Source: Colletes latitarsis
Taxonomy: Eukaryota > Arthropoda > Insecta > Hymenoptera > Colletidae
Assembly (NCBI RefSeq): GCF_051014445.1
Contig: NW_027488367.1
Location: forward strand, 26,583,501 to 26,647,500
Reading direction: 5' to 3'
DNA: 64,000 nucleotides
Each line of letters begins with the position of its first letter. The first letter of the stretch is position 1. The translations under genes and the position numbers were made by a program. Shown here in pieces: positions 53,057 to 64,000 of the stretch. A model generated the notes under the pieces. It did not search any database, was not told the DNA's origin, and saw only the letters and a list, made by a program, of their open reading frames with translations.

Positions 53057-56000
53057 ATTAAACCAGGTTTCGATCAATATTTTTGAGGATAACGCATGTT
53101 AGGTCTGGGTTAGGTCTGGGATTTGCTCTCATCAGGCTCATTCTTTCGCATATTTCTCATACTTGATGGCTAGATCCTGGGCTTTTTCTGGATCGCATCA
53201 CGTGGTAATGAAGTACAACACTGAAACAGTCAATTAAACCAGGTTTCCATCAATATTTTAGAGGATAACGCATGTTAGGTCTAGGTTAGGTCTGGGATTT
53301 TCACTCATCAGACTCATACTTTCGCATATTTCTCATACTTCATGGCTGGATCCTGGGCTGTTTCTGGATTGTATCCCGTAGTAATGTGGGACCACACTGA
53401 AACAATCAATTAAACCTGGTCTTGATAAATATTTTAATGGATAGCGCATGTTAGGTCTGGGATAGGTCTGCGATTTGCCCTTATCAGACTCATACTTTCG
53501 CACACTTCACATACTTGTTGAACGGATCCTGGGATTTTTCTGGTTTGGATCACGTAGTAATGTGGTACCGCACTGAAACAGTAGACTAAACCTGGTTTCG
53601 ATCAATATTTTAGAGGATAACACAAATTAGGTCTGGGATAGGTCTGGGATTTGACCTCATCAGGCTCATACTTTCGCGTTTTTCACATACTTGTTCAACA
53701 GATCCTGGGTTTTTTCTGGTTTGGATCACGTAGTAGTGTGGTACCACACTGAAGCAGTCGATTAAACCAGGTTTCGATCAATATTTTTGAGGATAACGCA
53801 TGTTAGGTCTGGGTTAGGTCTAGGATTTGCTCTCGCCAGGCTCATACTTTCGCATATTTCTCATACCTCATGGCTGGATCGTGGGCTGTTTCTGGATTGT
53901 ATCACGTAGTAATGTGGTACCACACTGAAACAGTCAATTAAACCAGGTTTCGATCAATATTTTTGAGGATAACGCATGTTAGGTCTGGGTTAGGTCTAGG
54001 ATTTGCTCTCGTCAGGCTCATACTTTCGCATATTTCTCATACCTCATGGCTGGATCCTGGGCTGTTTCTGGATTGTATCACGTAGTAATGTGGTACCACG
54101 CTGAAACAGTCAATTAAACCTGGTTTCGATGAATATTTTAGAGAATAATTCATGTTATGTCTAGGTTAGGTCTAGGATTTACTCTCATCAGGCTCATTCT
54201 TTCGCATATTACTCACACTTGATGGCTAGATCCTGGGCTGATTCTGGATTGGATCACGTAGTAATGTGGGAACACACTGAAACAATCAAATAAACCTCGT
54301 CTTGATAAATATTTTAGAGGATAGCGCATGTTAGGTCTGGGATAGGTCTGGGATTCGCCCTAATCAGGCTCATACTTTCACGTTTTTCACGTACTTGTTG
54401 AACTGATCCTGGGTCTTTTCTGGCTTGGATCACGTAGTAATGTGGTACCACACTGAAACAGTCGATTAAACCTGGTTTCGATCAATATTTTAGAGGATAA
54501 CGCAAGTTAGATATGGGATAGGTCTGGGATTTGACCTCATCAGACTCATACTTTCGCACCCTTCACATACTCGTTGAGCAGATCCTGGGTTTTTTCTGGT
54601 TTGGATCACGTAGTAATGTGGTACCACACTGAAACAGTCGACTAAACCTGGTTTCGATCAATATTTTAGAGGATAACACAAGTTAGGTCTGGGATAGGTC
54701 TGGGATTTGACCTCATCAGACTCATACTTTCGCGTTTTTCACATACTTGTGGAACAGATCCTGGGTTTTTTCTGGTTTGGATCACGTAGTAGTGTGGTAC
54801 CACACTGAAACAGTGCATTAAACCAGGTTTCGATCAATATTTTAGAGGATAACGCATGTTAGGTCTGGGTTAGGTCTAGGATTTGCCCTCATCAGGCTCA
54901 TACTTTCGCATATTTCTCATACTTCATGGCTGGATCCTGGGCTGTTTCTGGATTGTATCACGTACTAATGTGGTACCACGCTGAAACAGTCAATTAAACC
55001 TGGTTTCGATCAATATTTTAGAGAATAATTCATGTTAGGTCTAGGTTAGGTCTGGGATTTACTCTCATCAGGCTCATTCTTTCGCATATTACTCATACTT
55101 GATGGCTAGATCCTGGGCTTTTTCTGGATTGGATCACGTAGTAATGTGGGACCACACTGAAACAATCAATTAAACCTGGTCTTGATAAATGTCTTAGAGG
55201 ATAGCGCATGTTAGGTCTGGGATATGTCTGGGATTTGCCCTAATCAGACTCATACTTTCGCACACTTCACATACTCGTTGAACTCATCCTGGGTTATTTT
55301 CTGGTTTGGATCACATAGTAATGTGGTACCACACTGAAACAGTCGATTAAACCAGGTTCGATCAATTGTTTTGAGGATAACGCATGTTAGGTCTGGGTTA
55401 GGTCTAGGATTTGCTCTCGTCAGGCTCATACTTGCGCATATTTCTCATACTTCATGGCTAGATCCTGGGCTATTACTGGATTGGATCACGTAGTAATGTG
55501 GTGCCACACTGAAACATTCAATTAAACCTGGTCATGATAAATATTTTAGAGGATAACGCATGTTAGGTTTGGGTTAGGCCTAGGATTTGCCCTCATCAGG
55601 CTCATACTTTCGCATATCTCTCATACTTCATGGCTAGATCCTGGGCTGTTTCTGGATTGTATCACGTAGTAATGTGGTACCACGCTGAAACAGTCAATTA
55701 AACCTGGTCTTGATAAATATTTTAGAGGATAACGCATGTTAGGTTTGAGTTAGGTCTAGGATTTGCCCTCATCAGCCTCATACTTTCTCGTTTTTCACTT
55801 ACTTGTTGAACTGATCCTGGGTCTTTTCTGGTTTGGATCACGTAGTAATGTGGTACCACACTGAAACAGTCGATTAAACCTGGTTTCGATCAATATTTTA
55901 GAGGATAACGCAAGTCAGATCTGGGATAGGTCTGGGATTTGACCTCATCAGACTCATACTTTCGCACCCTTCACATACTCGTTGAACAGATCCTGGGTTA

Positions 56001-56539
56001 TTTTCTGGTTTGGATCACATAGTAATGTGGTACCACACTGAAACAGTCGATTAAACCAGGTTTCGATCAATATTTTTGAGGATAACGCATGTTAGGTCTA
56101 GGTTAGGCCTGGGATTTTCACTCATCAGACTCATACTTTCGCATTCTTCACATACTTGTTGGACGGATCCTGGGTTTTTTCTGGTTTGGATCACGTAGTA
56201 ATGTGGGACCACACTGAAACAGTCAGTTAAACCTGGTTTCGATCAATATTTTAGAGAATAATTCATGTTAGGTCTAGGTTAGGTCTGGTATTTGCTCTTA
56301 TCAGGCTCACTCTTTCGCATATTTCTCATACTTGATGGCTAGCTCCTGGGCTGTTTCTGGATTGTATCACGTAGTAATGTGGTACCACGCTGAAACAGCC
56401 GATTAAACCTGGTTTCGATCAATATTTTAGAGGATAACGCAAGTTAAGTCTGGGATAGGTCTGGGATTTGACCTCATCAGACTCATACTTTCGCGTTTTT
56501 CACATACTTGTTGAACAGATCCTGGGTTTTTTCTGGTTT

Positions 56540-57460
56540 GGATCACGTAGCAATGTGGTGCCACACTGAAACAGTCCATTAAACCTGGTTTGGATCAATA
56601 TTTTAGAGGACAACGCATGTTAGGTCTAGGTTAGGCCTGGGATTTGCCCTCATCAGGGTCATACTGTCGCAGTTTTAACATACTTGTTGAACGGATCCTG
56701 GGTTTTTTCTGATTTGGTTCACGTAGTAATGTGGTACCACACTGAAACATTCAATTAAACCTGTTCATGATAAATATTTTAGAGGATAACGCATGTTAGG
56801 TTTGGGTTAGGTCTAGGATTTGCCCTCATCTGGCTCATACTTTCGCATACTTCTCATACTTCATGGCTAGATCCTGGGCTGTTTCTGGATTGCATCACGT
56901 AGCAATGTGGTACCACACTGAAACATTCAATTAAACCTTGTTTCGATCAATATTTTAGAGGATAACGCAAGTTACGTCTGGGATAGGTCTGGGATTTGCC
57001 CTCATCAGGCTCATACTTTCGCCTTTTTCATATACTTGTTGAACAGATCCTGGGTTTTTTCTGGTTTGGGTCACGTAGTAATGTGGTACCACACTGAAAC
57101 ATTCAATTAAACCTGGTCTTGATAAATATTTTAGAGGATAACGCATGTTAGGTCTAGGTTAGGTCTGGGATTTTCACTCATCAGACTCATACTTTCGCAT
57201 TCTTCACATACTTGTTGAACGGATCCTGGGTTTTTTCTGGTTTGGATCACGTAGTAATGTGGTACCACACTGAAACAGTCGACTAAACCTGGTTTCGATC
57301 AATATTTTAGAGGATAACGCAAGTTAGGGCTGGGATAGGTCTGGGATTTGCCCGCATCAGGCTCATACCTTCGCGTTTTTCACATACTTGTTGAACAGAT
57401 CCTGGGTTTTTTCTGGGTTGGGTCACGTAGTCATGTGGTACCACACTGAAACATTCAATT
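56540..57460. repeat. Domain 4 duplication, copy A (pairs with 60,781-61,700)
   Basis: Matches 60,781-61,700. GGTGCCACACTG at 56,557 and 60,798 gives an offset of 4,241 bp, and AGTTAGGGCTGGG at 57,322 and 61,552 gives 4,230. The 11 bp difference is one missing telomere-like unit in copy B. Both copies contain the unusual CATCAGGGTCATAC and GCAGTTTTAACATAC monomer. Confidence 0.82.
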
Positions 57461-59437
57461 AAACCTGGTCTTGATAAATATTTTAGAGGATAACGCATGT
57501 TAGGTCTGGGTTAGGTCTAGGATTTGCCCTCATCAGGCTCTTACTTTCGCATATTTCTCATACTTCATGGCTAGATGCTGGGCTATTTCTGGATTGGATC
57601 ACATAGTAAAGTGGTACCACACTGAAACATTCAATGAAACCTGGTCTGGATAAATATTTTAGAGGATAACGCATGTTAGGTCTGGGTTAGGTCCGGGATT
57701 TTCACTCATCAGACTCATACTTTCGCATTCTTCACATACTTGTTGAACAGATCCTGGGATATTTTCTGGTTTGGATCACATAGTAATGTGGGACCACACT
57801 GAAACAATCAATTAAACCTCGTCTTGATAAATATTTTAGAGGATAGCGCATGTTAGGTCTAGGTTAGGTCTGGGATTTACTCTCATCAGGCTCATTCTTT
57901 CGCACACTTGACATACTCGTTCAACTGATCCTGGGTTATTTTCTGGTTTGGATCACATAGTAATGTGGTACCACACTGAAACAGTCGATTAAACCAGGTT
58001 TCGATCAATATTTTTGAGGCTAACGCATGTTAGGTCTGGGTTAGGTCTGGGATTTGCTCTCATCAGGCTCATTCTTTCGCATATTTCTCATACTTGATGG
58101 CTAGATCCTGGGCTTTTTCTGGATCGCATCACGTAGTAATGAAGTACAACACTGAAACGGTCCATTAAACCTGGTTTCCATCAATATTTTAGAGGATAAC
58201 GCATGTTAGGTCTAGGTTAGGTCTGGGATTTTCACTCATCAGACTCATACTTTCGCATATTTCTCATACTTCATGCCTGGATCCTGGGCTGTTTCTGGAT
58301 TGTATCCCGTAGTAATGTGGGACCACACTGAAACAATCAATTAAACCTGGTCTTGATATATATTTTAGTGGATAACGCATGTTAAGTCTAGGTTAGGCAT
58401 GGGATTTGCCCTCATCAGACTCATACTTTCGCTCACTTCACATACTTGTTGAACGGTTCCTGGGTTTTTTCTGGTTTGGATCACGTAGTAATGTGGTACC
58501 ACACTGAAACAGTCGACTAAACCTGGTTTCGATCAATATTTTAGAGGATAACACAAGTTAGGTCTGGGATAGGTCTGGGATTTGACCTCATCAGACTCAT
58601 ACTTTCGCGTTTTTCACATACTTGTTGAACAGATCCTGGGTTTTTTCTGGTTCGGATCACGTAGTAGTGTGGTACCACACTGCAACAGTGCATTAAACCA
58701 GGTTTCGATCAATATTTTAGAGGATAACGCATGTTAGGTCTGGGTTAGGTCTAGGATTTGCCCTCATCAGGCTCATACTTTCGCATATTTCTCATACCTC
58801 ATGGCTGGATCCTGGGCTGTTTCTGGATTGTATCACGTAGTAATGTGGTACCACGCTGAAACAGTCAATCAAACCTGGTTTCGATCAATATTTTAGAGAA
58901 TAATTCATGTTAGGTCTAGGTTAGGTCTGGGATTTACTCTCATCAGGCTCATTCTTTCGCATATTACTCACACTTGATGGCTAGATCCTGGGCTTTTTCT
59001 GGATTGGATCACGTCGTCATGTGGGACCACACTGAAACAATCAATTAAACCTCGTCTTGATAAATATTTTAGAGGATAGCACATGTTAGGTCTGGGATAG
59101 GTCTGGGATTCGCCCTAATCAGGCTCATACTTTCACGTTTTTCACGTACTTGTTGAACTGATCCTGGGTCTTTTCTGGTTTGGATCACGTAGTAATGTGG
59201 TACCACACTGAAACAGTCGATTAAACCTGGTTTCGATCAATATCTTAGAGGATAACGCAAGTTAGATCTGGGATAGGTCTGGGATTTGACCTCATCAGAC
59301 TCATACTTTCGCACCCTTCACGTACTTGTTGAACAGATCCTGGGTTTTTTCTGGGTTGGGTCACGTAGTAATGTGTTACCACACTAAAACAATCAATTAA
59401 ACCTGGTTTCGATCAATATTTTAGAGGATAACGCAAG

Positions 59438-59470
59438 TTAGGTCTGGGATAGTTCTGGGATAGGTCTGGG
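59438..59470 (+). repeat. Monomer with three 11 bp units
   Basis: TTAGGTCTGGG (59,438-59,448), ATAGTTCTGGG (59,449-59,459) and ATAGGTCTGGG (59,460-59,470) stand in a row, one more unit than the usual two. This makes the monomer 11 bp longer. Confidence 0.88.
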
Positions 59471-60780
59471 ATTAGCCCTCATCAGAATCATACTTTCGCA
59501 AACTTCACATACTGGATGACAAGATCCTGGGTTTTTTTCTGGTTTGGATCACGTAGTAATGTGTTTTCACACTGAAACAGTCGATTAAACCTGGTTTCGA
59601 TCAATATTTTAGAGGATAACGCAAGTTTGGTCTGGGATAGGTCTGGGATTTGCCCTCATCCGGCTCATACTTTCGCGTTTTTCATATACTTGTTGAACAG
59701 ATCCTGGGCTTTTTCTGGATTGCATCACGTAGTAATGAAGTACAACACTGAAACAGTCAATTAAACCTGGTTTCGCTCAATATTTTAGAGGATAACGCAT
59801 GTTAGGTCTAGGTCAGGCCTGGTTTTTTCACTCATCAGACTCATACTTTCGCATTCTTCACATACTTGTTGAACGGATCCTGGGTTTTTTCTGGTTTGGA
59901 TCACGTAGTAATATGGGTCCACACTGATACAATCAACTAAACCTGGTCTTGATAAATATTTTAGAGGATAACGCATGTTAGGTCTGGGATAGGACTGGGA
60001 TTTGCCCTCATCAGACTCATACTTTCGCACACTTCACATACTCGTTGAACAGATCCTGGGTTATTTTCTGGTTTGGATCACATAGTAATGTGGTACCACA
60101 CTGAAACAGTCGATTAAACCAGGTTTCGGTCAATATTTTTGAGGATAACGCATGTTAGGTCTAGGTTAGGCATGGGATTTTCACTCATCAGACTCATACT
60201 TTCGCATTCTTCACATACTTGTTGAACGGATCCTGGGTTTTTTCTGGTTTGGATCACGTCGTAATGTGGGCCCACACTGAAACAATCAATTAAACCTGGT
60301 CTTGATAAATATTTTAGAGGATAACGCATGTTAGGTCTGGGATAGGTCTGCGATTTGCCCTCATCAGACTCATACTTTCGCACACTTCACATACTCGTTG
60401 AACAGATCCTGGGTTATTTTCTGGTTTGGATCACATAGTAATATGGTACCACTCTGAAACAGTCGATTAAACCAGGTTTCGATCAATATTTTTAAGGATA
60501 ACGCATGTTAAGTCTAGGTTAGGCATGGGATTTGCCCTCATCAGACTCATACTTTCGCACACTTCACATACTCGTTGAACAGATCCTGGGTTATTTTCTG
60601 GTTTGGATCACATAGTAATGTGGTACCACACTGAAACAGTCGATTAAACCAGGTTTCGATCAATATTTTTGAGGATAACGCATGTTAGGTCTAGGTTAGG
60701 CATGGGATTTTCACTCATCAGACTCATACTTTCGCATTCTTCACATACTTGTTGAACGGATCCTGGGTTTTTTCTGGTTT

Positions 60781-61700
60781 GGATCACGTAGTAATGTGGT
60801 GCCACACTGAAACAGTCCATTAAACCTGGTTTGGATCAATATTTTAGAGGACAACGCATGTTAGGTCTAGTTTAGGCCTGGGATTTGCCCTCATCAGGGT
60901 CATACCGTCGCAGTTTTAACATACTTGTTGAACGGATCCTGGGTTTTTTCTGATTTGGTTCACGTAGTAATGTGGTACCACACTGAAACATTCAATTAAA
61001 CCTGTTCATGATAAATATTTTAGAGGATAACGCATGTTAGGTTTGGGTTAGGTCTAGGATTTGCCCTCATCTGGCTCATACTTTCGCATACTTCTCATAC
61101 TTCATGGCTAGATCCTGGGCTGTTTCTGGATTGCATCACGTAGCAATGTGGTACCACACTGAATCATTCAATTAAACCTTGTTTCGATCAATATTTTAGA
61201 GGATAACGCAAGTTACGTCTGGGATAGGTCTGGGATTTGCCCTCATCAGACTCATACTTTCGCATTCTTCACATACTTGTTGAACAGATCCTGGGTTTTT
61301 TCTGGGTTGGGTCACGTAGTAATGTGGTACCACACTGAAACATTCAATTAAACCTGGTCTTGATAAATATTTTAGAGGATAACGCATGTTAGGTCTGGGA
61401 TTTTCACTCATCAGACTCATACTTTCGCATTCTTCACATACTTGTTGAACGGATCCTGGGTTTTTTCTGGTTTGGATCACGTAGTAATGTGGTACCACAC
61501 TGAAACAGTCGACTAAACCTGGTTTCGATCAACATTTTAGAGGATAACGCAAGTTAGGGCTGGGATAGGTCTGGGATTTGCCCTCATCAGGCTCATACTT
61601 TCGCGTTTTTCACATACTTGTTGAACAGATCCTGGGTTTTTTCTGGGTTGGGTCACGTAGTAATGTGGTACCACACTGAAACATTCAATTAAACCTGGTT
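60781..61700. repeat. Domain 4 duplication, copy B
   Basis: The partner of 56,540-57,460. It includes a monomer junction at 61,389-61,399 with only one 11 bp unit, which fuses two open stretches on the minus strand without biological meaning. Confidence 0.82.
61389..61399 (+). repeat. Monomer with a single 11 bp unit
   Basis: Only one TTAGGTCTGGG lies between AACGCATG and ATTTTCACTC. The corresponding place in copy A near 57,149-57,170 has the usual two units. Confidence 0.88.
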
Positions 61701-64000
61701 TGGATCAATATTTTAGAGGATAACGCAAGTTAGGTCTGGGATAGATCTAGGATTTGCCCTCATCAGGCTCTTACTATCGTATATTTCTCATACTTCATGG
61801 CTAGATCCTGGGCTATTTCTGGATTGGATCATGTAGTAATGTGGTACCACACTGAAACAGTCAATTAAACCTGGTTTCGATCAATATTTTAGAGGATAAC
61901 GCAAGTTAGGTCTGGGATAGGTCTGGGATTTGCCCTCATCAGGCTCATACTTTCGCGTTTTTCACATACTTGTTGAACAGATCCTGGGTTTTTTCTGGTT
62001 TGGATCACGTAGTTGTGTGGTACCACACAGAAACAGTCCATTAAACCTGGTTGCGATCAATATTTTAGAGGATAGCGCAAGTTAGGTCTGGGATAGGTCT
62101 AGGATTTGCCCTCATCAGGCTCTTACTATCGCATATTTCTCATACTTCATGGCTAGATCCTGGGCTATTTCTGGATTGGTTCACGTAGTAAAGTGGTACC
62201 ACACTGAAACATTCAATGAAACCTGGTCTGGATAAATATTTTAGAGGATAACGCAAGTTAGGTCTGGGATAGGTCTGGGATTTGCCCTCATCAGGCTCAT
62301 ACTTTCGCGTTTTTCATATACTTGTTGAACAGATCCTGGGTTTTTTCTGGTTCGGATCACGTAGTAGTGTGGTACCACACTGAAACAGTGCATTAAACCA
62401 GGTTTCGATCAATATTTTAGAGGATAACGCATGTTAGGTCTGGGATAGGTCTGGGATTCGCCCTAATCAGGCTCATACTTTCACGTTTTACACGTACTTG
62501 TTGAACTGATCCTGGGTCTTTTCTGGTTTGGATCACGTAGTAATGTGGTACCACACTGAAACAGTCGATTATACCTGGTTTCGATCAATATCTTAGAGGA
62601 TAACGCAAGTTAGATCTGGGATAGGTCTGGGATTTGACCTCATCAGACTCATACTTTCGCACCCTTCACATACTCGTTGAGCAGATCCTGGGTTTTTTCT
62701 GGTTTGGATCACGTAGTAATGTGGGACCACACTGAAACAGTCAATTAAACCTGGTTTCGACCAATATTTTAGAGAATAATTCATGTTAGGTCTAGGTTAG
62801 GTCTGGGATTTGCTCTCATATGGCTCATTCTTTCGCATATTTCTCATACTTGATGGCTAGATCCTGGGCTTTTTCTGGATTGCATCACGTAGTAATGAAG
62901 TACAACACTGAAACAGTCAATTAAACCTGGTTTCCATCAATACTTTAGAGGACAACGCAAGTTAGGTCTGGGATAGGTCTGGGATTTGCCCTCATCAGGC
63001 TCATACTTTCGGGTTTTTCACATACTTGCTGAACAGATCCTGGGTTTTTTCTGGTTTGGATCCCGTAGTAGTGTGGTACCACACTGAAACAGTCCATTAA
63101 ACCTGGTTTCGCTCATTATTTTAGAGGATAACGCATGATAGGTCTAGGTCAGGCCTGGGATTTTCACTCAGCAGACTCATACTTTCGCATTCTTCACATA
63201 CTTGTTGAACGGATCCTGGGTTTTTTCTGGTTTGGATCACGTAGTAATGTGGGACCACACTGAAACAATCAATTAAACCTGGTCTTGATAAATATTTTAG
63301 AGGATAACGCATGTTAGGTCTGGGTTAGGTCTAGGATTTGCCCTGGTCAGGCTCATACTTTCGCATATTTCTCATACTTCATGGCTAGATCCTGGGCTAT
63401 TTCTGGATTGGATCATGTAGTAATGTGGTACCACACTGAAACAGTCAATTAAACCTGGTTTCGATCAATATTTTAGAGGATAACGCAAGTTAGGTCTGGG
63501 ATAGATTTCGGATTTGCCCTCATCAGGCTCTTACTATCGCATATTTCTAATACTTCATGGCTAGATCCTGGGCTATTTCTGGATTGGATCATGTAGTAAT
63601 GTGGTACCACACTGAAACAGTCAATTAAACCTGGTTTCGATCAATATTTTAGAGGATAACGCAAGTTAGGTCTGGGATAGGTCTGGGATTTGCCCTCATC
63701 AGACCCATACTTTCGCATTCTTCACATACTTGTTGAACGGATCCTGGGTTTTTTCTGGTTTGGGTCACGTAGCAATGTGGGACCACACTGAAACAGTCAA
63801 TTAAACCTGGTTTCGACCAATATTTTAGAGAATAATTCATGTGAGGTCTAGGTTAGGTCTGGGATTTGCTCTCATCAGGCTCATACTTTTGCACACTTCA
63901 CATACTTGTTGAACGGATCCTGGGTTTTTTCTGGTTTGGATCACGTAGTAGTGTGGTACCACACTGAAAGAGTCCATTAAACCTGGTTTCGCTCAATATT

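Larger units (their letters stand above)
50844..55010. repeat. 41-monomer higher-order repeat, copy 3 (partial, plus two monomers)
   Basis: Matches 43,642-47,456 of copy 2 but is 352 bp longer. The extra monomers are a duplicated monomer at 51,177-51,352 and an added one around 52,155-52,330. After these, markers sit 7,554 bp from copy 2 instead of 7,202 (deleted monomer at 53,046 against 45,492). Match to copy 2 ends at about 55,010, where TTTCGATCAATATTTTAGAG replaces TTTCGATGAATATTTTTGAG. The sequence then continues as a diverged relative of the same unit. Confidence 0.88.
1..64000. repeat. Tandem satellite array, ~176 bp monomer, ~360 copies
   Basis: The whole window, apart from one insertion, is a head-to-tail satellite. 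The first two repeats start with the same words (CAGGCTCATACTTTCGC) at 1 and 177, a 176 bp step, and equivalent positions recur at multiples of about 176 throughout. Monomer order on the plus strand: CTCATCAGRCTCATACTTTC; a variable ~50 bp segment; GGATCACGTAGTAATG; the palindrome GTGGTACCAC; CTGAAACAGTCRATTAAACC; TGGTTTCGATCAATATTTTA; GAGGATAACGC (or GAGAATAATTC); then two 11 bp TTAGGTCTGGG-like units. Single monomers range from 158 to about 187 bp. The length is close to one nucleosome, as in many centromeric and subtelomeric satellites. Because 176 is not divisible by three, no reading frame can run through the array. Function is unknown. Confidence 0.98.
55010..64000. repeat. Domain 4: diverged satellite flank
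   Basis: The array continues to the window end with more base differences between comparable monomers. About 57,500-59,330 follows the order of 37,700-39,830 (GATATTTTCTGG monomer, CATCACGTAGTAATGAAG, GTATCCCGTAG, TCACGTTTTTCACGTAC) and looks like an older copy of the domain 3 unit. No gene, insertion or unique sequence is seen. Confidence 0.8.

Noticed and set aside
831..63840. About 50 near-identical minus-strand open frames of 63 codons (some 71-100), beginning MRYPLKYL or MNYSLKYW
   Set aside because: They are the same satellite stretch read in each monomer pair that happens to lack a stop. Most of the ~360 monomers do not have them open, the period is not a multiple of three, and no domain or signal is recognisable.
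1..64000. CRISPR array
   Set aside because: The repeats are 176 bp, contiguous and without unique spacers.
1..64000. CENP-B box in the monomer
   Set aside because: TTCG words occur, but I found no match to the full box with its CGGG end, and the host is probably an insect, where this box is not expected.
1..64000. Monomer length 176 equals 16 times 11, suggesting the whole monomer grew from the 11-mer
   Set aside because: Only two units are recognisable. Words such as GATCCTGGG elsewhere in the monomer are not in 11 bp register, so this is treated as coincidence.
1..64000. Runs of T after GGG (GGGTTTTTTC) as transcription terminators
   Set aside because: They recur in many monomers as part of the satellite and have no associated gene.

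Overview
This 64 kb window is almost entirely one tandem satellite DNA array with a monomer of about 176 bp, roughly 360 copies in direct orientation. One short foreign insertion interrupts it at 21,993-22,327. I find no supportable protein-coding gene, tRNA, rRNA, CRISPR array or bacterial-type regulatory signal. The many short minus-strand open frames of 63 codons are the same satellite segment read again in each permissive monomer.

The host is a eukaryote. The inserted element ends in a 29-base poly(A) tract and is flanked by a 13 bp target-site duplication, the mark of LINE-type target-primed retrotransposition. Most monomers carry two head-to-tail units of an 11 bp motif, TTAGGTCTGGG (or ATAGGTCTGGG, TTAGGTCTAGG). 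To my recollection 11 bp motifs of this form are reported as telomeric repeats in some Hymenoptera. An insect, possibly hymenopteran, is therefore my best guess, and a centromeric or subtelomeric location is plausible but unproven.

Layout. Domain 1 (1 to ~15.83 kb) is an irregular higher-order repeat with spacings of 17-19 monomers (~3.0-3.3 kb) and longer copies 9,509 bp apart. Domain 2 (~15.83-36.44 kb) is more diverged. It holds a large patchy duplication, with 18.7-28.3 kb resembling 30.0-35.4 kb, and the retroposon lies in the first copy only. Domain 3 (~36.44-55.01 kb) is a near-identical 41-monomer higher-order repeat of 7,202 bp: two full copies and a third partial copy carrying two extra monomers. 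Domain 4 (~55.01-64.0 kb) is a more diverged array containing degraded versions of the domain 3 repeat and its own ~4.2 kb-spaced duplication.

No genes work together here. The biology is that of satellite evolution: unequal exchange, segmental amplification, local monomer duplication and loss, and rare retroposon invasion. The most notable points are the embedded telomere-like 11-mer (which itself varies from one to three units), the palindrome centred on GGTACC in most monomers, and the highly structured GC-rich retroposon inserted inside the 11-mer. All identity statements are by eye, not computed.
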